Assembly (NCBI GenBank): GCA_029210265.1
Contig: JARGNP010000018.1
Span: forward strand, 1 to 43,143
From: Legionellaceae bacterium
Lineage (GTDB): Bacteria; Pseudomonadota; Gammaproteobacteria; Legionellales; Legionellaceae
Direction of reading: 5' to 3'
DNA length: 43,143 nucleotides
Shown here: positions 16,213 to 25,421 of the stretch, piece after piece
How positions within the stretch are numbered: position 1 is the stretch's first letter
Layout of the letters: every line of letters starts with the position of its first letter
The notes under the pieces: model-generated
Databases searched by the model: none
The model's input: only the letters and a program-made list of their open reading frames with translations
Told to the model about the DNA's origin: nothing
Program-made: the position numbers and the translations under genes

Positions 16213-18024
16213 CTAGAGTTTCTCCGCTAACCACAAAGCCGTGGTAAGTTCAGCAAAACGATGTTCTGACTTTTCAAGCTGAACTGGACTAAAATAATCA
16301 CATGGCTTTTCTGTCATAAATGCTTCTAATACAGGCGATGCTTTTCGGACATGTTTATGTAACTCAAGTCCGAGTGTTTTACGTATGGCTTGATTTTTAG
16401 TTACATCAAAGCCGCGCTTATAGCGCGCTTTGCAAATTGTGGCGGGTACCTGTTTTTTCAGCAAGTCACGGAGCATCCATTTGCCATAACCGTTTTTTAA
16501 TTTTTGCCGTATAGGTAAGGCACAGGCAAGTTCGATCAAACGATAATCCATAAAAGGCAGCCGGGTCTCAATGCTATGCGCCATCGAATTACGATCTTCA
16601 TAACGTAACAGCGTCGGCAAACTAAACTGTAATATATCAGCTATTTGCCGGTCACGGACATCACTTGAAGCGCCCACCTGAAGCGCGGCCATATCACCGG
16701 GTAGATTTAGCCCCACCGCTTGTCCTGAAGCCTGTGTGTATCGCACACTGTTTTTCAAAAAAGTCGCCATCTGACGCTTTTCTGCCCACAACATTTGACT
16801 CAGCCCTAAACCAAACGAAGCAACAGACGTCCACTCACGCGCTTTAAGCAATTCTTTGAGATAAAAAAACTGATATTTTCGATAACCAAGAAACGCTTCA
16901 TCGCCACCTTGGCCGCCTAGAATAACTTTGAACCCTGCATCCTTAATTTTTTTGTAAAGCAAATGCTGTGCCATCACACTTAAGCTTGGAAACGGTGCAT
17001 CTTGATGATGTAATGTTTGCCAAAACGCATCACTCCACTCATCAGCTTGAGGTGCAACAAAATGCAGCTTAATATCATGCTGAGACGCGACTTGCTGAGC
17101 AAGAAGTCCTTCAGACTGTTTATCTTGTAACGAGCCAAAACAAAACGCCTCAAGATGGACTTGTTGCTCTTTTGAAATAGCCGCAATACCTGATGAATCT
17201 AGCCCACCGCTCATAGCAACCGCAACCGGTACATCAGCTCGTAGACGCAGTTTATTCGCGTCATACAATAACCTACAGACCTCATCTTTAAGTTGATTTT
17301 CCGTAAAGCCTTGAATAGCCTCACGGGCAGATATCACACGTGCTTTCAAATCGTAATAACGTATAATCTTAGCTTTTAAATTTTTGTCTAATAATTTAAA
17401 TTGCAGTACATGCCCTGCTGGAACGGCATGCAAATTTTTATACGCCGTTCGTGAGCTTGCGTCTTCATACACCCCATACTGAAGACCTTGTTTTAAATAC
17501 ATAAAATCAGGCGCTAAACCGCAATGCTTAGCAACAGGTGCCGTAGTCGACGAAAAGATAAGGCGTTGATTATCGAAATAATAAAAAAGCGGTTTTACAC
17601 CAAAACGATCACGTCCTAATAACAGCGTATTATCTTGTGTATTAAAATAAGCAAAAGCAAACATGCCATTGCATCGTTGAATACCGTCAATTCCCCAGTG
17701 ATTTAGCACATAAAACAACACCTCGGTATCAGACGTTGTGCGGAACTCAATGCCTTCACGCTCCAGCTCTATTTTTAATTCTCGATAGTTATAAATTTCA
17801 CCATTAAAAACCAAATAGCCTAAACGCGATGCGTTCTTAAACGGCTGGTTGGCTTCATCGGATAAGCAAATAATTTTTAGGCGATTATGACCTAACTGTA
17901 ATATTTTTCCATTAGATAATAGATGCGCTTCTGACGCAACAAAATCTGGACCACGATGCATTTGTGATGCTAAAAAATCATCAATAGGGATATCAAAATT
18001 ATAACTACCGACTATGCCGCACAT
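16213..18024 (-). CDS. Asparagine-synthase-like amidotransferase, copy 2
   Basis: The 603-residue protein has Cys2 (MCGIVGSYN), MHRGPDF, FNGEIYNYREL and MFAFAYFN in the glutaminase domain. The synthetase domain has AMSGGLDSS near residue 271, LGGQGGDEAFLGYRK and HSIETRLPFMDYRLIELA. The glutaminase and ATP-pyrophosphatase sites are therefore intact. It differs from copies 1 and 3 in the acceptor region (it has AFCFGSLQ and HHQDAPFPSLSV where the others have a long FDER segment), so it belongs to another subfamily and probably amidates another acceptor. The role proposed is amidation of a hexuronic acid in the repeat unit. Its start overlaps the preceding GT gene by 13 nt, and the next GT gene starts 8 nt after its stop, so it is firmly embedded in the operon. 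Confidence 0.87.
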   Translation of the reverse strand: MCGIVGSYNFDIPIDDFLASQMHRGPDFVASEAHLLSNGKILQLGHNRLKIICLSDEANQPFKNASRLGYLVFNGEIYNYRELKIELEREGIEFRTTSDTEVLFYVLNHWGIDGIQRCNGMFAFAYFNTQDNTLLLGRDRFGVKPLFYYFDNQRLIFSSTTAPVAKHCGLAPDFMYLKQGLQYGVYEDASSRTAYKNLHAVPAGHVLQFKLLDKNLKAKIIRYYDLKARVISAREAIQGFTENQLKDEVCRLLYDANKLRLRADVPVAVAMSGGLDSSGIAAISKEQQVHLEAFCFGSLQDKQSEGLLAQQVASQHDIKLHFVAPQADEWSDAFWQTLHHQDAPFPSLSVMAQHLLYKKIKDAGFKVILGGQGGDEAFLGYRKYQFFYLKELLKAREWTSVASFGLGLSQMLWAEKRQMATFLKNSVRYTQASGQAVGLNLPGDMAALQVGASSDVRDRQIADILQFSLPTLLRYEDRNSMAHSIETRLPFMDYRLIELACALPIRQKLKNGYGKWMLRDLLKKQVPATICKARYKRGFDVTKNQAIRKTLGLELHKHVRKASPVLEAFMTEKPCDYFSPVQLEKSEHRFAELTTALWLAEKL

Positions 18025-19106
18025 GCTTCGTAAACCTTTTGTGTTAACGTTGCAACGTATTTAGGATCATGCCATTTTTCAACAAAAACTTTAGAGCGCG
18101 CGCCTTGCTCTACAAGCATTTCTCGATGTTTAATAATACGCTCAAGCTCATCTAAAATATTATTTTTTGTCATGTTTAGAACAGGAATATCTTCCGCAAA
18201 ACCAGGAGGCAAAAATTTTAAATCATCCGGATTAATATACGCTGCAACAGGAATACCCATTTTCATCACTTCAACCGCTAAGCCACCGTACCAACCAATG
18301 AGAAGCTGATCAATCACTAAATCTGCGGTTTTATAAATAGCCAGAGCCTCGTCATAAGGCATATTTTCGACAAGTTTAAAATTAATCTGATTAGGAAATT
18401 TTTTCTGTAAGGCTTCGACCGCTTCAATCACATACGCACTACCTTTGGCAACACGCTGCGTGGGTGCATGAACAATATTAATTTTATCATGCTCAAAAAA
18501 CATATTAGATTTAGGTTGAATCGCATCAAAATTAGGTATGGTATAAGGCAAAAACGACGATTTATCTTCCGGAAGAAAATGTAATAAATCCGGATTCAAT
18601 GCAAACGCATGATGGCAATATGACATCATTTTGTTAATCGCACGTCGCCGTCGTTCATCACGCTTACCTGAATTGCAAATGCCATCATGACAGCCATCGT
18701 ATAAACATGCCGCGTGCTGGGGAGTTCCTGTTCCCGCGTTAAGGCGCTCCATGGTTCCGTATTTTTGGCGTGCATCGCATCCTTGATAGGTCACTACTTT
18801 AATCGCTTTTTTACGATAAAAAGGCAAGTCGGCAAGATTTAAACCTAAGCTTAAATAATGAATCAGGCTTGAACCAAAATTAAAATGATACACATCATAA
18901 GCCGTACGTGTTTTAAAAAAAACGCGGACTCGATGATAGAGTTGACTTAAAAGCGTATTTTTCGCGGGCATAATCAAGTCGCTAGGAAAGTCATACACTG
19001 ATTTTCCAATAGATAATGCTTTTGCATCCAAACCTAGCTGACGCTCACCTTGAGCAAGACCAAAGGCATTTCCCGCGACGTTTGAAGGTAGGTGTAAAAC
19101 TTTCAT
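18012..19106 (-). CDS. GT4-like glycosyltransferase
   Basis: The 364-residue protein begins MKVLHLPSNVAGNAFGLAQGER. It has a Cys-containing middle part (TYQGCDARQKYGTMER, AACLYDGCHDGIC) and a GT-B C-terminal domain with INIVHAPTQRVAKGSAYVIEAVE, YDEALAIYKTADLVIDQLLIGWYGGLAVEVMKMGIPVAAY. The VIDQL-GWYGGLAVEVMKMG loop stands where GT4 enzymes bind the donor. The next gene upstream encodes a related protein with the same KGS and DQL elements, so the two look like a diverged tandem pair. The ATG overlaps that gene by 4 nt (ATGA), and the downstream amidotransferase gene overlaps by 13 nt. The four Cys residues in the middle could bind a metal, though this is only a possibility. Confidence 0.75.
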   Translation of the reverse strand: MKVLHLPSNVAGNAFGLAQGERQLGLDAKALSIGKSVYDFPSDLIMPAKNTLLSQLYHRVRVFFKTRTAYDVYHFNFGSSLIHYLSLGLNLADLPFYRKKAIKVVTYQGCDARQKYGTMERLNAGTGTPQHAACLYDGCHDGICNSGKRDERRRRAINKMMSYCHHAFALNPDLLHFLPEDKSSFLPYTIPNFDAIQPKSNMFFEHDKINIVHAPTQRVAKGSAYVIEAVEALQKKFPNQINFKLVENMPYDEALAIYKTADLVIDQLLIGWYGGLAVEVMKMGIPVAAYINPDDLKFLPPGFAEDIPVLNMTKNNILDELERIIKHREMLVEQGARSKVFVEKWHDPKYVATLTQKVYEACAA

Positions 19107-20386
19107 GTTTTTTTCTCAAGCAACGGATGATAAAAATTAATTAAATCCACATCTTTATTTTTAAAGTATATTTTTCGATAAATTGCTTCAAACATATCGG
19201 CTGTAGCTGTATATGAATGCCGGTGTTCTACATAGGCGCGTGATGCCCTACCCATCGTATCCCATGTTTTTCTCTGAGCTATGAGTTGTTTTAATACATC
19301 ATAAATCGTATCTGGATTTGCACTAACGATAGGGCACTCGTTGAGATAAGAGAAACGACGGAATAAGTCATATTCAGGACTATTATCTAATGCGCTTATA
19401 ACAATTTTTCCAAAAGCAAGGCCTTCAAGTGCAGCTTGAGCATAGCCAAAAATAAGTTGATCAACATAGATATCACAGGCTTTGATGCGCGCCAAAGCTT
19501 CTTCATTAGGCACAGCCTCAATAATATCCAGCTGCACATTAAAACCAGCATCAACTAGGCGCTCCACGGCATCAATTAAAAATACTGATCCTTTCACACC
19601 ACGATGATTACACGCATGTGCTATACGTATAGGACTATTTTTTTTAGTCTCAGGATACACAGGTTCAAAGCGCTTCGTATCTACGGGATAACACGTGAGA
19701 GGCAAAATATCCCAGCGGGGTAAATTAATACAATGCACCAAACACGCAATAACAATATCGGCCGACGCCGTCATACGCCTTATTTTTTTCTGAAGCATTG
19801 CTGCTGTATTACCAAAGCGACTGTACTCAATCATCAAGCCATGCCGCCAAAGTACATTCGGTATCAAATCATACACAAAAGCATCGCTACCGTACGGCAA
19901 CAAAACGATTTTTTTTCGACAAAGTTTTAATATACTTAATTCGAGCCTTGAAAATAGCGTATGCCTCAGTAAGCCCCCATCAAAATAATAATGGAACACG
20001 TCATATTTCCAAAGCGCGCGCATGAAAAAACAATAGGCCATCAAATTACCTAAACACAGCTTCATAATTTTGGGATAAGCACCTTCGGGTGACAACACCA
20101 CATCAAACGTATCTCTCGGGTAAATAGGTGATTCAACCAGAACAGCTGTATCACTCACATAACCTCGCTCTTTAAGCGCACGAGCCATGTACGCAATAGA
20201 TATAATAGGTGTTACACCAAATAACAGCTTTGGTTTTTTATTTTTGGCAGGAAAAAAATTCAAACCCATTTTAATAATCAAAAACACACATAAATTAAAT
20301 GGCAACAGAGTAATTGCAAGCATGGCCCAAGGCAGGTCAAGAACACATCGAACCAATGTTTTTATATGATTATTCATGTGAATCAT
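19103..20386 (-). CDS. GT4-like glycosyltransferase with N-terminal membrane segment
   Basis: The protein of about 427 residues has a strongly hydrophobic N-terminus (LPWAMLAITLLPFNLCVFLIIKM, about residues 18-40) that may anchor it in the inner membrane, then KPKLLFGVTPIISIAYMARAL. The C-terminal part has IRIAHACNHRGVKGSVFLIDAVE, ALARIKACDIYVDQLIFGYAQAALEGLAFGKIVISA. This matches the KGS and DQL blocks of the next gene, so the two are tandem paralogues. Starts are uncertain: ATG 20386 and ATG 20377 are both possible and neither has a clear ribosome binding site; a TTG lies at 20389. The gene overlaps the end of the SDR gene. Donor and acceptor are unknown. Confidence 0.75.
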   Translation of the reverse strand: MIHMNNHIKTLVRCVLDLPWAMLAITLLPFNLCVFLIIKMGLNFFPAKNKKPKLLFGVTPIISIAYMARALKERGYVSDTAVLVESPIYPRDTFDVVLSPEGAYPKIMKLCLGNLMAYCFFMRALWKYDVFHYYFDGGLLRHTLFSRLELSILKLCRKKIVLLPYGSDAFVYDLIPNVLWRHGLMIEYSRFGNTAAMLQKKIRRMTASADIVIACLVHCINLPRWDILPLTCYPVDTKRFEPVYPETKKNSPIRIAHACNHRGVKGSVFLIDAVERLVDAGFNVQLDIIEAVPNEEALARIKACDIYVDQLIFGYAQAALEGLAFGKIVISALDNSPEYDLFRRFSYLNECPIVSANPDTIYDVLKQLIAQRKTWDTMGRASRAYVEHRHSYTATADMFEAIYRKIYFKNKDVDLINFYHPLLEKKT

Positions 20387-21251
20387 CAAGCAAGTACTTC
20401 AGCCCCTCATCTAACGGTGTAAACTTAAAATGACCTGCATGGCGCATAAATTTATCCAGATTAGGAATAATCGTAGGTGCAGGCGTATCCGGCCGGTATT
20501 TAATCTTCGCTTGAACACCCAACTGCCCACCGAGCATATCAGCTATGACCGCTAAACTTGATGCTGTTGGATTTGCAAAATTAAATATACCAACCAAGTC
20601 TTTTTCAATCACTAATTGAATGCAATCGGCCACATCACGCGTCAACGTTGGTACAAACCGCAAGCCTTGGCTATCAGCTCCATCAATTACAATTTCTTCG
20701 CCTTGTTTTACACGATTCACCAACATATTAATCAACGTATGTTTAGGTGTAACACTCGGACCATACAAAAAAAACAAACGTAATACCGTTACTTTAAAAT
20801 AGGTTTCATAAGAAGCCAAAAGACGCTCGGCAATTAACTTACTGTTCGCATAAAACGAAGTAGGAGCAAGTGCAGCAGATTCCAATAATTCACGCTCATA
20901 AGGCTCGTACACACTTCCCGTTGATGTGAAAATAAAATGCTGCACTCCTGCTGCTCGGGCATAATCCAATAAACGCGCCGTTGAATCACAATTTACACGG
21001 AATACGTGCTCAGCTTGATTTGGAAAATCTCTATAATGTGGTGATTGCGCTAAATGCACAATTATATCGACGTGCTTAGGCAATAAAGCAACATCAAATG
21101 CTTGTGATAAATCACAGGTTATATATTCGATTGCATCATCTTTGATTTCAGGCGTAGCTCGCATCAAAGCTATCAACTGATGATTATCAGATAATGCGTG
21201 CAATACTTCTGGGCCTAATAAACCGTTTGAGCCTGTGATTAAAATTTTCAT
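20370..21251 (-). CDS. NAD-dependent epimerase/dehydratase (SDR)
   Basis: The 293-residue extended SDR starts MKILITGSNGLLG with the GxxGxxG dinucleotide motif at residues 7-13, then has FTSTGSVYEP for the catalytic Ser/Thr and SFYANSK (Y-x3-K). Length and motifs fit nucleotide-sugar epimerases, dehydratases or reductases; substrate cannot be assigned. The ORF extends 11 codons further upstream, but ATG 21251 gives the standard SDR N-terminus and follows the amidotransferase stop by 8 nt. It sits between an amidotransferase gene and a GT gene and probably helps to make or modify one sugar of the repeat unit, perhaps together with the SDR at 23134-24147. Confidence 0.8.
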   Translation of the reverse strand: MKILITGSNGLLGPEVLHALSDNHQLIALMRATPEIKDDAIEYITCDLSQAFDVALLPKHVDIIVHLAQSPHYRDFPNQAEHVFRVNCDSTARLLDYARAAGVQHFIFTSTGSVYEPYERELLESAALAPTSFYANSKLIAERLLASYETYFKVTVLRLFFLYGPSVTPKHTLINMLVNRVKQGEEIVIDGADSQGLRFVPTLTRDVADCIQLVIEKDLVGIFNFANPTASSLAVIADMLGGQLGVQAKIKYRPDTPAPTIIPNLDKFMRHAGHFKFTPLDEGLKYLLDDSHE

Positions 21252-21259
21252 ATTACTTT

Positions 21260-23128
21260 TTATGCATCCAAATAAGTCGTACAAAATTGCTCAAGCGATA
21301 ATAAAGACCAAATCATCAACCGATGGTTAACTTGACCATTTAAATGCTCAGACACCTTGTTCTGAATATATTGCTTATCTAAATAATGATAAATATTGGA
21401 TCGATCATTAAACACAATATTTTTAACATACTCCATACTTTCGCCCTGAAACCAACTCGCGTCGGGAGCAGAAAAACCTTGTTTTACTTTCTCAACCACA
21501 TCCGTTGGGAGAAACTTTTTCATCATGTCACGCAAGATAAGTTTTCCATCCCGCGATTTTTGTAAATAACGTGAAATATCTTCTTGCTTAGCACCTGCAG
21601 ATACGACCTTGTCCAAGCAACCTAATTTAACCGATGTCGGTAATTTAAGTGCAAAATCAACCAAATCATTATCTAAGAAAGGTACCCGTGTCTCTAAACC
21701 ATGCGCCATCGATAGCTTATCTTCTATGACCAGCAAGCCATGCAAAAAGGTCTTTGCTTCAAAATACAACGAATGATTAACCAAAGTTTCGGGCGTGATT
21801 TTTTGGCTCGATGAAACGCCCTTGAAAACATCTTTAAAAGCATCAAACGGAGAAAAATGACTGACGTTGTTCCAAATAGGAGAAAACGCTTGTTGATGGT
21901 CTTGCTCTTTAATAATACGTTGCCAATAGCCGTAATAACTTTGCTGATAATCATCAAAATTCTTATGTTGGACTTGGGGGTAATAACGCCATGGATACCC
22001 TGCAAAAATTTCATCCCCTGCGGTTCCCGCTAAAACCACTTTCCCAAATTTACTGGCTAGACGTGAAACATAATAATTAGGATAACATTGCCCAACACGT
22101 GGCTCTTCAACGTGATACGCCAAGGACGGCATGCAACGCTCCATATCACCCGCTTTAAGTACCATTTCATAATGTTCTGTTTTAAACAAATACGACATGC
22201 GTTCGGCTTCACGTCGTTCATCAAACGTTTGTTCGATACCTGATGCCGAACTTAAATCAAAGCCACATGTAAATGTCTTGATGTACGGCAGTTGTAACGA
22301 AGATATCGCAGTGATTGCACCAGAGTCCATACCTCCTGAAAGATAAGCCCCGAGCTCTACATCACTCACCAATTGACGATTAACACTTTGACGAAAAAGA
22401 TATTCTAGTTCTTCAATATATTCATCTTTTGAAAGCGCTTGCTCAGGTTCTTCATAAGCAAAATCCCAATATTTAAATAATTTTTCTTCGGTCTGAGTCA
22501 CCGATAGAATTGCTCCAGCAGGCAGCATGTTGATATTTTTAAACAACGTGCGATCAGAAATAATATTCTGGAACGTCAAATATTCAACCAGGGCTTCTTG
22601 GTCCATGTCAGCAGCAACACGTGGATGCTTGAGCAAGGCTTTAATTTCAGATGCAAAAACAAAGCTGTTACCGGCCATGGTGTAATACAACGGCTTGATG
22701 CCATAGCGATCACGCACCAGCATCAGTTCAGATTTAGTTTTATCCCAAATTGCAAATGCAAACATGCCGTTAAAGCGCTGAACGGCGTCAAGCCCCCATT
22801 CAGCAAAGGCATTGAGAACCACTTCGGAATCCGTCGTCGAATGAAACGCATGCCCTCGTGCCTCAAGTTCAGTTCGGAGCTCACGAAAGTTATAGACCTC
22901 GCCGTTATAGGTGAGCACGAAACGGCCGTCGCGTGTCACCATAGGCTGATGCCCTTGCGGACTCAAATCAATGATGGCCAAACGCCGATGCCCTAAAGCA
23001 ATCGGTCCATCAGACCATACACCCTCACCATCGGGACCACGGTGCTCCAACGCGTTGGTCATGGCTTCAATCAAACGCGTTTCAGCTGGTTCGTGGTTAC
23101 GATTAAATAATCCAGTTATCCCACACAT
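21260..23128 (-). CDS. Asparagine-synthase-like amidotransferase, copy 3
   Basis: The 622-residue protein has Cys2 (MCGITGLFN), HRGPDGEG, YNGEVYNFREL and MFAFAIWDK in the glutaminase domain, and YLSGGMDSG near residue 262, LAGTAGDEIFAGYPWRY and HGLETRVPFLDNDLVDFALKLP in the synthetase domain. It lines up along its whole length with copy 1, including the FDER-containing acceptor region and the PDA-W ending (GFSAPDASW here, GFGPPDAAW in copy 1), so these two share a subfamily. Ser after GGMD is followed by Gly rather than Thr/Ser, a mild change in the PP-loop. It starts 5 nt after the epimerase stop. In Bordetella wbm loci, similar proteins stand beside SDR genes and are linked to uronamide formation; the same role is proposed here. 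Confidence 0.88.
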   Translation of the reverse strand: MCGITGLFNRNHEPAETRLIEAMTNALEHRGPDGEGVWSDGPIALGHRRLAIIDLSPQGHQPMVTRDGRFVLTYNGEVYNFRELRTELEARGHAFHSTTDSEVVLNAFAEWGLDAVQRFNGMFAFAIWDKTKSELMLVRDRYGIKPLYYTMAGNSFVFASEIKALLKHPRVAADMDQEALVEYLTFQNIISDRTLFKNINMLPAGAILSVTQTEEKLFKYWDFAYEEPEQALSKDEYIEELEYLFRQSVNRQLVSDVELGAYLSGGMDSGAITAISSLQLPYIKTFTCGFDLSSASGIEQTFDERREAERMSYLFKTEHYEMVLKAGDMERCMPSLAYHVEEPRVGQCYPNYYVSRLASKFGKVVLAGTAGDEIFAGYPWRYYPQVQHKNFDDYQQSYYGYWQRIIKEQDHQQAFSPIWNNVSHFSPFDAFKDVFKGVSSSQKITPETLVNHSLYFEAKTFLHGLLVIEDKLSMAHGLETRVPFLDNDLVDFALKLPTSVKLGCLDKVVSAGAKQEDISRYLQKSRDGKLILRDMMKKFLPTDVVEKVKQGFSAPDASWFQGESMEYVKNIVFNDRSNIYHYLDKQYIQNKVSEHLNGQVNHRLMIWSLLSLEQFCTTYLDA

Positions 23129-23133
23129 GGCAT

Positions 23134-24147
23134 TTAGTCTTCAATGCCAACAGCTTGTTTACGTGCCATGACCTCAGACTTATGGTTATCACGCCATGCC
23201 ATCAATCGAGCCAAACCTTCGGGTAATCTCAAATCAGCTCTAAAACCGAGATCTTTTTCTGCTTTTTTAGGACAACCAATACGATTTTTAACAAACGTTT
23301 GCCCTGCAGGCTCAAACAAAATACTGAGTTCAGACTCGGTTAACTCAAGAATAATTTCAGCTAACTCTTTGATACTCGTACGTACGCCTGTTCCAACGTT
23401 ATAAAATTCATCCGTTGCATCGGCTTTCATGGCGCACACGTTGGCTTTGGCGCAGTCTTCAACATAAATAAAGTCATACGCTTGGCTGCCGTCACCGTAT
23501 AAAACAGGCGCTTTGCCTTTATCCAAGTTATCTAGCATCTTCATGATCACCGCAATATAAGCACCCTGGTAATCTTGACGTGCACCATAAACATTCATGT
23601 AGCGCAAGCCCACGTAATCAAAATGCTGCTCTGTATCTTTATAACGGTGATACAACGAACGACACATGTGCTCACCCGCAATTTTTGTCGCGCCATAAAA
23701 CGTTTTGTTATTATAAATATGGTCTTCTGTCATCGGTTCTGCGACCGCATCACCGTAGACCGATGCGCTTGAAGAATAAACCAAACGCTTTACGCCATGA
23801 TTAACCATGGCTTCTAAAATATTAAACGTGCCAGCAACATTAACTTCAAATGCTGAACGCGGGTAATCATAGCAATGCAGGAGCCATAACGCTGCAAAAT
23901 GAAACACACCGTCAATGCCACGCATGCTCGCATTCAAAATATCACGATGCATGATATCGCCACCCAGTGGGAAAATTTTTACCCGTGGATCTTTAAGTGC
24001 TTCTCGTAAGTTTTCTTCGCGGCCTCGCGTAAAATTGTCATAGATACGAACTTCGCCAATATCTTCTTTTAATAAAGCATCAACCGTATGTGAACCAATT
24101 AAACCAGCCCCACCAATCACTAAAAAATTCTTGCCTCGTATATCCAT
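23134..24147 (-). CDS. UDP-sugar epimerase/dehydratase (SDR, GalE-like)
   Basis: The 337-residue extended SDR has NFLVIGGAGLIGSH (GxxGxxG), YDNFTRGREENL (acid residue ending the second strand, NAD-specific), VYSSSASVYGD and FYGATKIAGEH (Y-x3-K), and YGDGSQAYDFIYVEDCAKA. This is the pattern of UDP-glucose/UDP-GlcNAc 4-epimerases and UDP-glucuronate-type enzymes. The ALWLLHCYDYPRSAFEVNV segment in place of the usual AQ-V-SV-P is distinctive and suggests a special substrate such as a uronic-acid nucleotide sugar. The gene is flanked by the 2-hydroxyglutarate oxidase gene (31 nt upstream) and amidotransferase copy 3. C4 epimerisation of an intermediate from the wlb genes is one possibility. Confidence 0.8.
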   Translation of the reverse strand: MDIRGKNFLVIGGAGLIGSHTVDALLKEDIGEVRIYDNFTRGREENLREALKDPRVKIFPLGGDIMHRDILNASMRGIDGVFHFAALWLLHCYDYPRSAFEVNVAGTFNILEAMVNHGVKRLVYSSSASVYGDAVAEPMTEDHIYNNKTFYGATKIAGEHMCRSLYHRYKDTEQHFDYVGLRYMNVYGARQDYQGAYIAVIMKMLDNLDKGKAPVLYGDGSQAYDFIYVEDCAKANVCAMKADATDEFYNVGTGVRTSIKELAEIILELTESELSILFEPAGQTFVKNRIGCPKKAEKDLGFRADLRLPEGLARLMAWRDNHKSEVMARKQAVGIED

Positions 24148-24178
24148 GCTAACTCCAATAGGTATTATTTAGTTCCAT

Positions 24179-25417
24179 TTAAGCAGGTACGCTTTGCTCT
24201 GTTTCTAACAACCCAACCACATAATCCGAAAAGCCAAAAGCGCTGGTAAATGCAGGCGAAACAGCATTCAAAATATGTGTTTCATGGGCGGTTTTTTCGA
24301 TTAAAAAATCCATAACTAAACGGCAGCTGAGTATATCAAGCAATTGAGCTCGTATGCCAACTTTTCCGCTCAAAGAAAGATCGCCTGAAGTTAAACTCGG
24401 AACCAAAGCTTGTGCTGTATTCACAAACTTAGGTTTTAAGAAATTAAGTACTTCTCGATGCGTGTAATTTCGAAAACCTTGCTCGTTGTTTTTATACTGT
24501 CTTAATAAGTGATAAAGCACGGGCATGGTTTCTTTGATGTTCATATCTTTGATGCCACGATATTGTTCGCGCCCTAAAGCTGGCACGGCGGTGGGCCCAA
24601 CATAAACTTTCCCAGACACGCTTTTTGTTAAGTGAACACCCAAGAAAGGCACGTTCATATCAGGTACGGGATATATCAAATGATTAATTTTAATATCAGA
24701 AGCAGGTTTTACTTCGTAATATAAGCCTTTGAACGGCAACATGGTGTAGCGATGGCTCAATCCACACGCTTTTGCTATCCTATCAGCATATAAGCCTGCG
24801 GTATTGATCAAATGCTGATAATGCCACGTGGAGGCTCCTGCACACACGGTTCGTGTTTTAACATCCACCTGTTCGCAGCACGCATTAAAATAAAATTTTA
24901 CGCCACGCGCAGCTAAGCTTTGATGAAGGTGCAGCATAATCGCTTTGGGATCAACCACGGTGGTTTCAGGAACAAGTAACGCCCGACCCGTCGCAGTACG
25001 TGCCAACGGCTCTAATTCTGCTAACTGCACTTCATCAAGCCATTCCACATGCACGCCATTCACCAAGCCACGCTCATATAGCATACGTAAAGTATCTTCG
25101 TCTTCGGCTCGTGTCGGAACAATCACTTTACCGAGTTTATTCCAAGGTAAGTTATGCTCTTGGCAATACGCGAGCATCGCCTTGGCGCCTTCGCCGCATA
25201 ATTTAGCTTTCAACGAATCAGGGGGATAATAAATACCTGAGTGCAATACACCGCTGTTTCGCCCACTGGCATGCTCGCCAACAGCCCCTTCTTTATCAAG
25301 AATCGAAATCTTCGCACTTGGGTAAGCATCTAATAATTTTAACGCGGTCGATAAACCTAAAATACCTGCACCGATAATAATAAAATCAGTAATATATTTA
25401 TTTTTTGAAGCTTGCAT
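24179..25417 (-). CDS. lhgO: L-2-hydroxyglutarate oxidase-like FAD oxidoreductase (LhgO family)
   Basis: The 412-residue flavoprotein of the DAO superfamily has the FAD motif IIGAGILGLSTALKL near residues 14-28, then LDKEGAVGEHASGRNSGVLHSGIYY, KLGKVIVPTRAEDEDTLRMLYERG, VVDPKAI and INTAGLYADRIA. These are the landmarks of LhgO/YgaF and human L2HGDH, which oxidise L-2-hydroxyglutarate to 2-oxoglutarate and pass electrons to the membrane quinone pool. It lies inside the wlb operon, 5 nt after the acetyltransferase gene. The WlbA/WlbC (WbpB/WbpE) reactions are reported to regenerate NAD+ by reducing 2-oxoglutarate to 2-hydroxyglutarate, so this enzyme may recycle that by-product. The ORF opens at a GTG (25429), but ATG 25417 has AGGTG 9 nt before it. 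Action on another hydroxy acid is possible. Confidence 0.8.
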   Translation of the reverse strand: MQASKNKYITDFIIIGAGILGLSTALKLLDAYPSAKISILDKEGAVGEHASGRNSGVLHSGIYYPPDSLKAKLCGEGAKAMLAYCQEHNLPWNKLGKVIVPTRAEDEDTLRMLYERGLVNGVHVEWLDEVQLAELEPLARTATGRALLVPETTVVDPKAIMLHLHQSLAARGVKFYFNACCEQVDVKTRTVCAGASTWHYQHLINTAGLYADRIAKACGLSHRYTMLPFKGLYYEVKPASDIKINHLIYPVPDMNVPFLGVHLTKSVSGKVYVGPTAVPALGREQYRGIKDMNIKETMPVLYHLLRQYKNNEQGFRNYTHREVLNFLKPKFVNTAQALVPSLTSGDLSLSGKVGIRAQLLDILSCRLVMDFLIEKTAHETHILNAVSPAFTSAFGFSDYVVGLLETEQSVPA

Positions 25418-25421
25418 AAAG

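Noticed and set aside
22598-22996. Open frame of 132 codons opposite amidotransferase copy 3
   Set aside because: It overlaps the conserved glutaminase domain completely and has no recognisable protein features.
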